Positions 45,110 to 55,788 of a stretch of 64,000 nucleotides of DNA are shown here, one piece after another. Location of the stretch: contig JAVSML010024622.1 of the NCBI GenBank assembly GCA_038503035.1, positions 205,255 through 269,254 on the forward strand, given 5' to 3'. Source of the DNA: Crocodylus rhombifer (taxonomy: Eukaryota; Chordata; Crocodylia; Crocodylidae). How positions within the stretch are numbered: the first letter of the stretch is position 1; each line of letters starts with the position of its first letter. The notes beneath the pieces are model-generated. The model saw only the letters and a program-made list of their open reading frames with translations, made no database searches and was not told the DNA's origin. The position numbers and the translations under genes are program-made.

Positions 45110-47450
45110 TTATCACATTAAAACAGAAAAACAAAACAAAAATCACCTATGAGTCTTAGAAGAGAAAAATCTCTTTTGGTACCTATCTACATTTCTGAAA
45201 ATTGGTCTTGGTTGCTGGAAGGATCTAGTTTAAAAAATAAAAAAAATAAAAAGGAAGAAAGGAGTTCAGTAAAATAAATCCAAGTGTGACCAGACCTTTG
45301 CAAAATCACTAACAGCTTCTATGGGCTTCTGCATTAATTCTGACCACATACAAGAAAATGTGGAAACACAGCAGGGAGTGGGGAAAATTCAGTGGCTAGA
45401 ATAAACAATATGGCATCAAGAAAGCTAAATTTCAGTGTACAGTCACTCTCCTCCACATCAGTTTGTAATAACATTAAGGGAAATTAACTCATGTTGACAC
45501 AACAGCTGTTCAATATATACTCATTTCATTACCCAGTGATAAAGAGTTGAACTGTAAAATGCATAGACTTTCTTCTTTTAGAGATGTTTTTTGTGTACCA
45601 CAGCCATGTAGTCTAGTTTTACACAATAAAAATAAAAGCCATTCAAAACATTCATAAAGTATGCAGACCTTGCAACTACAGTATTTTTTTACTTTGCTGT
45701 TCCAATTGCTTTAAAAAAACTAAAGGCAAAAATTCTCAAAAAAGCAATTTTGCAAAATACTGTATAATTTCTTGTATATGGCTCCATTGTTTCCAAACAA
45801 TACAGCATCTTCAATTGTACATTTTTTTTATTCCATTAAGATTGTATTACATTAGCACAAAGAAGGTCTGTCCAAGTTAAAAACAAACAAACAAAAGCCA
45901 TCCCCGAGATAAGTTTTGTGACTTGGAAATCCCAGATTTAAGTACCTTTGGTCCCAACATTTTTATGCCAAGGTAAAGTGGACCGGTTTAATCTCTGCCA
46001 CACAGTGTTTGGTATTTTTGTTATCTTCTACAAACAGATATAAAGGTTCACAGCATTCTGTGGCAACGACAGACCAAAATAAGAGAGAGAGACGCACACA
46101 CACAACTATGTCCACACTGTTCTGTGAAATAGCAGTGACTAATGAACAGCACAATGTGTAGTCATATTTCAAGACTGAATGAGATGCATCTTATTTTTTT
46201 ATAATTTATCTAAATAAGAGATTTATTTTTTTCCAGTGATGAGATTTCTATTTTTTTTTTTTTTTTTTACCAAAATAGGTAAGAGTCTTGATTTTTAAAT
46301 ATGATTAACACGACAAGCTCACTTGCAGGACAAGTTGCGACTGAAATATACTGTAGAACAGCAGGTAAGTTGGAAGAGAAAGGACTGGGACAAAAGGGAA
46401 GAAAGCAAAAAAACAAGCATTTCCAGAATGTGTGAATGGGGCTAGCATACATCATTTTTAGTGGGATCCGAAGAGCAGCAACTCTTAACAGAGTTATATT
46501 GTTACAGGTTAAAAAACAGGTGGTGAACAATTGTAGAAGTTAACAGAACTGAAATGTGTTTTACATTACCCTGGCATACATCCAAGTTCATTTCTAACTC
46601 ACTTTAAAGAAGTCCTTAGTTCTCTCCCATGACCCCAATCTCTGTAATTACATTTTCCATGGTTGTCTTCACCCCACATGTTTTTATTCATTCCTTCCCA
46701 ATACTGCCCTTTGTGTCACCGAATTCAAAGTTGTATTAATTAGACAACAACTTGGTGGGTGAATTTTGTCATTGCATTCATTCAGGTAATCTTTATACCT
46801 TATTTCCCCTTAGAGAATACAATGTCAAGCAGAGGACCCCCTAGGTGGCTTGTAGCAAAAATGCTAACTACTACAGCTATAAACCTCAACTAGCCGAGAC
46901 ATAGGTAACTGAGTTATAACTCATTTCTCCTACATGGATTTTATGTTTTTCCCTTATTAAAATGATTTTATCGCTCTTTATTATTCTCCATTATAAACCA
47001 GCACTATGTTCATAACAACAACAACAAAAAAATCCATTCCAAGTTCCTAACATGGAAACTAGCTCCTTTCCATGATCACCTAAATCCAACTCTATGGAGA
47101 CTTGATGACATGCACTCTTCACATTTTCCAGTGCAGGTAGTAGAGAAGCAATCTAATGCAATTTAGTCTCCACATTGAAACTACAATCAGTGCTTTCATG
47201 TAACAGTTTTGCAGTATTAAAAAAAACCCAAACAAATTGAAAGACAAAAACAAACCCAGAAGGTACGAGATAAGTCAAAGGGTCACCTTACCACATGATC
47301 ACATATTGCTGTTATTTCATTAGGCAGCACATCAGTACTTACTACAGGCCACTGGAAACAATACTGCATTTGAAAAGCATATACCCTGGCATGTTTATTG
47401 GGTTTATAAAGCAAATATTCTGATGCAGGCTTCTGTTGTGCAACAAAACC

Positions 47451-47473
47451 TTTTTTTTTTTTTTTTTTTTTTT
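47451..47473 (-). repeat. Poly(A) tract on the minus strand (T23 on plus)
   Basis: 23 consecutive T on the plus strand, inside the probable LPGAT1 3' UTR. It could prime internally in oligo-dT libraries and mimic a 3' end. Other T runs lie near 46251-46268 and 51861-51877. Confidence 0.9.
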
Positions 47474-49706
47474 AAATATATAATCAGCCCTTCCCCTCCT
47501 AATTAAGAAACAATATCAACTGGAATGCCAAGAAGTTCCAATCATCCCACGTTAGGAAGAAAGGCATAGAAAATATTCTGCAGCTTGTTTCCAGAATCCA
47601 GTATACTCAAGTTTAGAGCAGCTTGTTTGCACCCTAGTATCAGGTGATTGGTACTGGACTGCAACGCCTGCCTGCAATAATACAGCAGAGGAAACAATCT
47701 ACACCCAAAGCAACAAACCTCACCAACTGGCAGAATCAATGGGTACACATGTTCACAGCCCAAACTGGCCTCCCTTTGCGTACCTCACATTAAGATTAAT
47801 TTTAATTTTACAATGGAATTCAGCTGTATTTTGTCAAGAAGATGGATTTACAAATAGTTTCTTACATTAAACATCAAGCTAAATAATAACACTGTCTTCT
47901 GCATTTCACCTGCAATGGTATCATAACAGTCAATGAGGTAATTCAGTTGTTCTTTTATTAACCATCTTCTTATTAATATCCACACTGTGTTACCTTATGA
48001 TGAAACCACTTTTTTGGCATATTTAATTAGGATACCTTTTCCATTAAACCAGGGAAAATTCTCATCATTTCATATTTTGGTATGCTTTCCCCCCCCCCCC
48101 AAAGGAAAATATTCAGATATCTTATATTTTTGTCTTGTATACTACTCAAACTGGTTCTTGTATGACAAGGGGGATCAAAGGGGAAACTATACTACTAACT
48201 CAACACAGATAACTACAGTTGGCTTACTTTGCACTCAATAAAATTACAATCCAAAGACAATATGCCATAGTTAGACATAAAATTCTGGCTACATGGCCTA
48301 TACTCAAACAGGAATTTCATTCTAGAAATGGATCTTTTCTACCTGTGTAATCAAGTGAGGCCAACCTGCTGGAAATGAGAACCTCCAGTACTGCCTGCCT
48401 TTCAACAGCATTGTTAACCAGACATCTGAAAATCTGGTTCGAGTCCAGTTTGCCTCTGACTAATTAATTCTCCTTCCACTGAGGCTAATACTTTTCAGCA
48501 CGGGGCAGGCTTAATATAGCCCTCTGTACAGTTACTGAGATCACATTCTGTCACAGTCCATTGAATATCTTCCTGGCTTTACGCAAGCCCTCAGATATCT
48601 TTTTAAGAAACTAGTTTCCTTCCATTTTTCCAAAGCAAAATATGAATCTGACTGGCATTGATTTGTTTACACTGTCCCACAAATACATTTAGTGCTGTTG
48701 CAACAAATGGGGGAAAAGGCCTCCGTAAGCTATCAAAAAGTCACATTTGCCAGCTTGTGATATACAACAAATTGGAGCAGGGAAGAAAGATGGTGAGGAA
48801 GGGAGGACAGGCTGAAAAGCCTCAGGGGCACCAGCACACTTTCAGGAACAGGTAGCACTCTTTACAATTCCAATCTGTTGCAGATAAAGCTCCCCCCCAC
48901 CCCAGCTATATGCTTTTCCTTCACTGTATTTTAATCTTTAAAAGTGCATTTTGCAGAAAAGATAATTCTTAATGTATGAAACATTCTAAACACAAAAGGG
49001 AAAGAAATCAAGTGACCTGACATGGTCCCTGCTAAGAAGGGATACAACTAGTGTACAGAAATCACATGTCTGATGGATAACCCAGGGCAGGGATGGGCTG
49101 ATTTGTCAAAGGTGAATTATTTTTAAACTTATTACATACTGCTTTTCTGAGTACTGTTTTCTCCACCACAAACCTCTCGCATGTTTGCAGGAAGAGTGTG
49201 TCTAATACAACAATGGCTGACAGGAGAGCAGTTAAGTTACCATAACTAGCTCTGCAGACTACATGCGATTCCAGCTCAACCGTGATAAACTTCTGTGCCA
49301 ATGAGGGATTCTCTACCACACACTTTGTCGTACAGACTACGGGAGAGAGAGAGTTGCTGAATTTTCTGCGCTTTAACTACAGTGTCAAGTAATACCTGTG
49401 GTGACAGAGCTTCTTGTTGCAGACATTCCTCTATGTGGCTGTATGATTGCACCTCTTGTCCAAATGCCAAATTTGCTTGTGTGTGTCTAGGGACATTCCC
49501 CCCCTTTAAAAATACAGAGTTCTTAAAATACATCATCAGGTCACTATATTACTGACTCTCACTTTAGTGGAGTTTAGAGCGTCCGTTGAGAGGGGTAAAA
49601 AGCCATACAGTATTTTCCTTGACTCTTGAATATTCACATTTGCACATGTCACGTGATGCTCATTTGCCAGAGCCTGGATTCTCAGTGTCCTCATCCCATT
49701 CAACTT

Positions 49707-49855
49707 CTAAAATAGGCAATGATAAAAATACCGAAGGATGCAGTACCACATACCACCCGACAAAAATGCAAGGGACTGAATGCCAACCAACCACAAGTTG
49801 TTCAGGGTCATCTCCCGGGAAACAGCTGTTTGACCCTGCAGGGAAGGAAATGCTC
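49707..49855 (-). CDS. LPGAT1: LPGAT1 last coding exon
   Basis: LPGAT1 is an ER-membrane acyltransferase of the PlsC/LPLAT family that reacylates lysophospholipids (lysophosphatidylglycerol, and lysophosphatidylethanolamine in later work). This exon encodes the C-terminal 48 residues plus stop (TAG). The acceptor is CTTTTTTAG, and the first two bases complete a glycine codon split with the previous exon. The translation includes AVSREMTLNNLWL, then a hydrophobic stretch, and ends RYFYHCLF. It corresponds to human AVSREMTLSNLWI and the YFYHCLF end. The hydrophobic span is the C-terminal membrane segment. One codon is missing near the start relative to human, in frame. Confidence 0.93.
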
Positions 49856-49959
49856 CTAAAAAAGGAAAGAAAAATCACTGTTAATCCTATTGCAGTAGGA
49901 CCTACTGTTTGAGTATATTCTTTTTAGCTATGTTGCCTATATGGATAGCAATAGATATT

Positions 49960-50708
49960 AGGGCTGTACAAAGCTTCGGTCCCTTATTTGATTCGGTGGA
50001 GATTCAGCGGCCAAATCTCCGAATCCGAATCAAATCAGAGGACCCTTTAATTTCTCTGAATCTATTCAGAGAGATGTGGACAGATTTGGTGATTCGGGCG
50101 CAGATACAGCTTTAAATGTTTTTTCTAGGTAGCAGGGCCTCTGAACGCTGTAGTGCTGGAGCAGATGCAGCATCCCACAGAAGCACGGGGGCTCCCCAGC
50201 ACGCTTGGCAACAGACCTGGAACTGGACCAGGAGCACTTCCAGGTGCACCACGGAGTACGTTAGGGGGTTCCCCTGCACTCTCCTGGCTTGGGGACTGGT
50301 GTCTCCTGGGTCTGGGAGGGGGGGGCACCCAGGGTCCCCCTGTGGCCAATTGCCAGGCCAGGGGGGGCCCCCAGCATGCTCCCCAGTAGACCCGGTCTGA
50401 TCCATTTCCAGGTTTGCTGCTGAGCACACTGGGGAGCCCCCCATGCTGCTGTGGGATGCTCCATCCACCCCAGCACCGCAGCAATCATGAGCCACGCTGC
50501 TACCTCAAGGTATGTAGGAAAAAAAAAAACAAACAACTTTTAAAGCTGTGCCTACGTCTGAATCGCTGATTTGCCAAATCAGCACTGAATCGTCAGATTT
50601 AGATTCAGCCAAATTGAATCGGGGACAGTGATCCCAATCAATGGATCAAAGCACTGTCCCTGATTTGGGCTGAATCCAAATAGAATAGGGCCCATTTCAC
50701 ACACCCCT
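49960..50708. mobile_element. Fold-back MITE in the LPGAT1 last intron
   Basis: About 749 bp that is almost entirely one imperfect palindrome. The outer ends are AGGGCTGTACAAAG and CACACACCCCT. An intermediate pair carries CAGCTTTAAATGTTTTTTC against the reverse complement of the stretch around 50528-50548. The inner arms, 50167-50220 and 50407-50460, share GCATCCCACAG and GGGCTCCCCAG. The centre, about 50236-50396, is GC-rich. The frames on both strands through the centre are by-products of the palindrome. No target duplication could be fixed. Confidence 0.8.
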
Positions 50709-52214
50709 AATGGGTATGTGTAATTGATCGATCTGCCTGCTTTACACGGGTGATTTTTCAGAACACTATTTCCATTAGCACAAATATTTATTTTTGAAAA
50801 GGGAAAAAAATTAAATACATCTTCCAGACTGAGAGAAATAAGTTCTCTTTCACTTGGCTGCAAACTTGAACGCAGGATCTAAAACATTCAGATATTCCTT
50901 GCTTGGGTGCATTTAGCTCTTATTGTTTACTGTTTACTATTGCACATTTTGAATATGATTAATTTCTGTAATAGCATTAGATCCAGCAGAATGTATATGG
51001 ATTCTGCATACCTGGCTGTGCAAGGATTTTATACATACATTTCCCATAGAGGATAGTTTCCAACAGAAAGAATGTAATAGCCTTAAAAATCACACCACCA
51101 TATTAAAAGATTTCAGCAACTTCATGTTTTGCTAAATGCGTGAGCATTCATACACTGCAGAGCAGCAATGCACATATACCCCTAACATTTCTCAAGGTCT
51201 CTCACAATACATTTCAATGCACTACTCAGTTATGTGTTAGACTCTTTAATCAGACAGACCGACCAACACTACAATTTGTTGTCCAATGAATGTTCTCTGA
51301 ACATTCAATTTTGAAGGGCTGTTTGTTATAGCAAGGGATGACTGATATGATAAAACTTCATCTTCCCCAATTTCACCTCCTCCAGGATTTACTAACTTAC
51401 ATTAGTAATCAGTTTAAATCATGCTGGCAAAAACAGAAAGTGTTCCTTGCATGCAAAGGAAGCCTTCTGGTCCTCCAAATCCAGAATTGATGGGGCATTA
51501 AGAATCCAGGACAGGAAACAGTCCAGATTACTGGGTAAGAAGTGTATTTTATTAGGGTCCATTTATGTAGACCTCTTCTATATTTGTTAGCCTGACATCA
51601 GAATACAATATCACGGGAGTCAAGTGCCAAAACAAGGAAGCAAGCCCCTAAATACATTTGGGGATTGGGGCCTCTGACTTCCTTTTAATTCTGTTAATCA
51701 AACACTGGGAAAAAAGTCAGACTCTGCTTTAGAGAAAACACAATGCTGAACGATGGAAATGCTGCAGGTGTTCATAAATTACTAAAGTACCCTTACAATG
51801 AAGTCCAGAGCTTTGAGGTTTAAGTGACATTTCAGCTCTATATGTAGAGCATATGTAACTTTTTTTTTTTTTTTTTTAAATCTACCTACAGGGTGAGATT
51901 ATTACTGTACTCTAAGAAGTCCCACTGTGTAAAGTCTGTAAAACCTAATAGTCAAAAGGAGAGGAAACAAGCAGTAACAGCCTCATTTCGCTCTACACTT
52001 GTCATTTCTATTCTCTCCCTCCCATTTAAAAAATACTGCTTGCTGGGATAACTTCAAGGAATATGCAGCTCCTGTCCTCTCCTGTTTTGCAGTCTTAAGG
52101 TATCCTCTTGTTACCACAGAAACAACATGTTTTTATTTTGAAGGGAATGGGGCAGAGTCAGCACTGAAGTAGCCATAATATCCATGCATTGCACTTCAGG
52201 CTCCCAACATCTCA

Positions 52215-52560
52215 GTGCCCTAGAACAGCAGCAGGCAACTTTTTGGAGTCACGGGCATCAGATCCAAGCCAGCTGCAGACTGGTGCAGACCTAGCCACTG
52301 CCACAGCAGCTTTTCCCTGATGCCACTTCTCCCCACCCCTAGCATGGGCAAAAGCTTCACCCTGCCCCGCAAGCTCTCAATTTCCACAGCCAACATGTTG
52401 CTCAGCCCTATCTTAGAACTAACCTGTACAATCCTAGATGTCCCCAGCACACTCCAGACATTCCTAGCAGGTGGGCAGATTGGCTAAGCTTTGTGTAGCT
52501 CCATGTGCTCTCCTTGCCAGAGTCGGTGGCCGGGAAAGCTGAAGTTTATGGTCGTGTGCA
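52215..52560. mobile_element. Possible hAT MITE relic
   Basis: It begins CAGCAGCAGGCAACTTTTTGG, similar to the CAGGGGTRGGCAA ends, and is moderately GC-rich. The right terminus is unclear. Confidence 0.35.
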
Positions 52561-54164
52561 AAATATTTGCAAATATACAAACTGATGCATATATCAATGT
52601 ACTTAGCATTTCTGAGCAAGGAATTTGGCTGTGCTGGCATTCTGTTTTTGTCTAGAATATTTGTGAGCTAGTCAAATCATTTATGGAATGAAAAAAAAAT
52701 CTATTTCATTACTAGTTGTAAAGTATTGCAGTTCAGTCTTGAAAATCACCTGTATCAGGTTAAAGAGAACTATGGATCTGAGCTACCAGACAAGGAACAT
52801 ATTCTTGTGGAGCAAAGTTTAAAAAGAGTCCTGATGCTATTCACAGGCTGAATCCTGAAGGGCCTAATGGGATCTCAGTCAAGTCTGTTTAGGTGCAGGG
52901 TCTGTCCATAAACTAGACTCAGAGACACTGCTGGGTATGCCAAGTGATGTTACGTGACCATTTGGATAAACAGGACAACAGAAAAGGCAACTTACTCCTC
53001 TCAAAGCAAGGTGCACTATACATTACATTATCACTGGTAAAATATATTACCATGGTAGATTATATAAAAATTGATTCCCCATTTCTATTAGTAATGAATA
53101 ATCCAATTGTATCCACTAATCCATTGTGTGAAGCAGCATCTCTTACATAAAGACTCTGCAACATTTAACTTAATTGTGTGGGCGGCCTGAGTGCTATTTG
53201 TAGGCATCTGCAGAATAAGGAATGTAATAAAAGAGCTTTTCTCCTATAAAAAGAAAAAACTCCAGTATTTTGATTAGTCATCCTTCTCAGGCAATGTCAA
53301 TACGATAAACTTGCTTCCCTATATTAAATGTCCAAAAGAAACTCAAGCTTTTTCTTTTATTAGGTTTTCTATAACCCCCCCAGCCAAAAGCCCTCTAAAA
53401 CTAAACTCGTTTTTCCTGCAATGACAAATTTTACTTCTCTGTACAAAAACAGCAACAAAGAAACAGAGTTGTTGGGGACTTGTGGCAAACTTCAATGTTT
53501 GCCAGCTGGAAAAGGAAGGAAAAGTTCCCCAGTCCTATTTTCAAAGGCAGATATACATTAAGAAAATGGCACCTTAGTTGCCAGTGTCCCCTTAGTAACA
53601 TTATTAGAGCCCGATTACTGCCCTTGAAACCTGTTTTCATTCGGGGAGTTTTACTGTAGAGAAGCTGCAAATAGTACCCTTTGTATTGAGGGAGGGAGAA
53701 AGTGCAGTCAACTATAGAGAGCATCAAACTGGGCCTCATTCATTCCTATGGGGAGTTTCAGACACCAGGTCTACCCCGTTCATTCCTTGGGGACTTGTCA
53801 GAGAACAAATCTACCCCATTCATTGTTGTGGGGACTTTCAAGCACCAGGTCTACCCCATTGTGCCATGGACCTACTACAGATCCTTCATCAGCAAGTCAC
53901 ATCCTCTCCCTGCTTTGTTTCAATAGAAATACAGGAAATGACCTACTGCTCAGCCTTAATATCTATCTGACCTTGTATCTTTTCTTCAACAGTGACCTCT
54001 GCTAGAGCCACCAGAAGTTTAAGAATTACAAAGGCAGATACAGGAAAACCACCACACACTGCCCATGACATTCTTAACCTGCTCCTTTACAGTTCAAAAT
54101 ATTCTGAAATTCTGCACTGCTGCAAAATTTGTTAGCATTAACTCTGAACTTTCTTGATATGCAC

Positions 54165-54330
54165 ATACATTTTTGCTCCCTCTTCCAAATCTTGCTAATT
54201 CTTGGCCTCAACATCCTTTGGCAATGGGTTTCACAGTCTAATTACGCATGATATGAAAAAAGGAATTTCCTTTTATGAGTTTTGAATATTCCTTCCTAAG
54301 TCAAGAACCCTGCCTGGCATTGTGCAACAA
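54165..54330 (-). mobile_element. CR1-type LINE fragment
   Basis: The plus strand reads GGCAATGGGTTTCACAGTCT, then AATTACGCATGATATGAAAAA, close to the reverse complement of the CR1 ORF2 C-terminal region found in the opposite orientation at 38940-39490. Confidence 0.55.
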
Positions 54331-54520
54331 GCAGAACAGAATCAGGTCGTTACTATTTGTTATTCCAAATCCTTCCACAAATGGAAAAGGTGAAGGACAA
54401 AGTCTGAGGATGCTATAAACAGTAACTGTGTTTTCTTAAATCCTTCTGAGACCCCTGTGTAAAAGGCACTGGAGAATTGCAAAGCATTACTAAGTACTCT
54501 CTTGCTGGAGAACATTCTAC

Positions 54521-54627
54521 CTGTTTTGTAAAAATGTGACAAAAGATCCTCCTTTTCAATGAATCGCTGATATAGCCAATGGGTGAGGGCTTCAGGCTCC
54601 GCAGGTACATCTTTAATTGGAAAAATC
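54521..54627 (-). CDS. LPGAT1: LPGAT1 penultimate coding exon
   Basis: A 107-bp exon with acceptor TTCTTTGGTAG and donor ACAG then GTAGAA. It encodes IFPIKDVPAEPEALTHWLYQ, then RFIEKEDLLSHFYKT, with one base of a split codon at each side. The human counterpart is IFPIKDVPLET, then LTTWLYQRFVEKEDLLSHFYETG. This is the region C-terminal to the acyltransferase domain. The exon joins 49855 downward in frame through a split glycine codon. The frame continues open past the donor for about 50 codons, but that part does not match LPGAT1 and is intron. Confidence 0.95.
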
Positions 54628-54801
54628 CTACCAAAGAAAGAACAGAACAGTGTCACTGAAGCTATTTAAGTCATTTTATATTTAAATCTCCTCTCTTGCC
54701 ACAAAACAATGAGACTAAAACTGGAGAAGTATCCTCTGCAGTGAACAAACGGTTAAATTAAACACACACCATGCAATGCTCTCATTTTTTCTGTAAAATT
54801 G

Positions 54802-55008
54802 TCAAGACTCATTAGAATTAGTAGATTTAACAAACTGAGAAGCTTGCTCTACCTGCTTGAGGAAATCATTTATTTGGAGTTGAGGGTTGTGATAATCATT
54901 AACACCTCTTCTGTATCTTAGAGCATGCCCAACAGAGGAAGTGGCTTTTTCTCTCTGGAATTCCTCGAGTTGGTTTTCTACTCTAGCTGTACTGATCCCA
55001 TAAGTATG
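54802..55008 (-). other. Unassigned 68-residue open frame with acceptor-like start
   Basis: Open on the minus strand from a TATTTCAG acceptor-like site to a stop at 54802. It would encode a hydrophilic, Q/E/N-rich peptide starting HTYGISTARVENQLEEFQRE and ending FVKSTNSNES. I recognise no family. It is not part of the known LPGAT1 protein. The frame continues 10 codons further upstream to an ATG at 55038. It lies 174 bp upstream of the penultimate LPGAT1 exon. It could be a cryptic or alternative terminal exon, a retrocopy or transposon relic, or chance. Confidence 0.3.
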
Positions 55009-55523
55009 CTGAAATACTACCACAACATTTAAGGACAAAGATTAATACTACAATCAGTCCTATACTCCTAACTCTAATTTTCAATCCTGATATAGCTATT
55101 TATAGCTATGTCTATATAAATGGGAGGGATGCCAGAAACATTTATTCTAGAAATGAGAGCGAAACAATTCAAGGCTGTTTTACAGCATAGCCCAAATCCT
55201 GCCCGTTTGGCCAGGTCAGGAGGTATTTCAGAACATACAGGACAGTCAGCTTAGAAACACAGGGAAGTTTAAAGATAAGCATCACCAATATTTGGACAAT
55301 TTTTTTCAACAAAATTAGAGAGCTCAAAGGCAACATGCTTACGTAAAGCAGGAAGAACTGCCACATTCTCCTTTCAGGCTGCCACTGCAGCCCCAGGATA
55401 CTAATGCAGGAATCTCTGGCTTCAAAATGGGAAGGAAAAAGTTGCAGTGAAACATCTGAATTCTTTTTAAATGGCAAATGCTCCAGGTACAGGACAAGTG
55501 GCTTTCATGTGATCTGTTTAGAG

Positions 55524-55788
55524 CAGTGATTCTCAGTCAGGGTGCGGGGACATCCTGGGGTGCCACAGGGTGTGAGGAGATGAACAGGTGAGGTATTAGG
55601 GGATAAGTGCAGGATCTGGCTGGTCCAGGCCTGACCCCTGCCCTGCTCCCACAGTCCAGCTGATCTGCAGGAAGTAACACTATAATAAACAAGTTTTTTG
55701 AAAGGGCATACTGTTCAAATCCCCAAAGTTATAAAGGGCTTCCTTGAGTCAAATGGGTGTCTTGAGGGTAAAATGTTGAGAACCCCTG
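55524..55788. mobile_element. hAT (Charlie-like) element
   Basis: 265 bp bounded by CAGTGATTCTCAGTCAGG and GTTGAGAACCCCTG (reverse complement CAGGGGTTCTCAAC), typical Charlie-type ends. It shares GCCACAGGGTGTGAGGA with 2320-2400. No clear target duplication remains. Confidence 0.7.

Larger units (their letters stand above)
45104..49706 (-). other. LPGAT1: Probable long 3' UTR of LPGAT1
   Basis: This AT-rich stretch directly follows the LPGAT1 stop codon on the minus strand. It is notably free of the MITEs and LINEs that fill the rest of the window, as expected of transcribed, constrained sequence. Human LPGAT1 also has a long 3' UTR. Two minus-strand frames (49062-49319 and 49276-49536) lie inside it but show no domain and overlap each other; I treat them as chance. 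The extent is inferred, not shown. Confidence 0.5.
49856..54520 (-). other. LPGAT1: LPGAT1 last intron
   Basis: A 4,665-bp phase-1 intron with a GTAGAATG donor and CTTTTTTAG acceptor. It hosts a 749-bp fold-back MITE (49960-50708), a possible hAT relic near 52220-52560, and a CR1 fragment (54165-54330). The rest is anonymous and AT-rich. No additional exon was recognised. Confidence 0.85.

Noticed and set aside
49062..49536. Two overlapping minus-strand frames of 85 and 86 codons after the LPGAT1 stop
   Set aside because: Different frames, no known domain, no splice context, and located in the probable 3' UTR.
49660..49878. 72-codon minus-strand frame with an ATG
   Set aside because: It overlaps the LPGAT1 last exon in the wrong frame. 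The correct frame enters by splicing at 49855 and ends RYFYHCLF.
50112..50536. Frames of 78-127 codons on both strands, some Gly/Pro-rich
   Set aside because: They are produced by the GC-rich centre of the intronic fold-back MITE.
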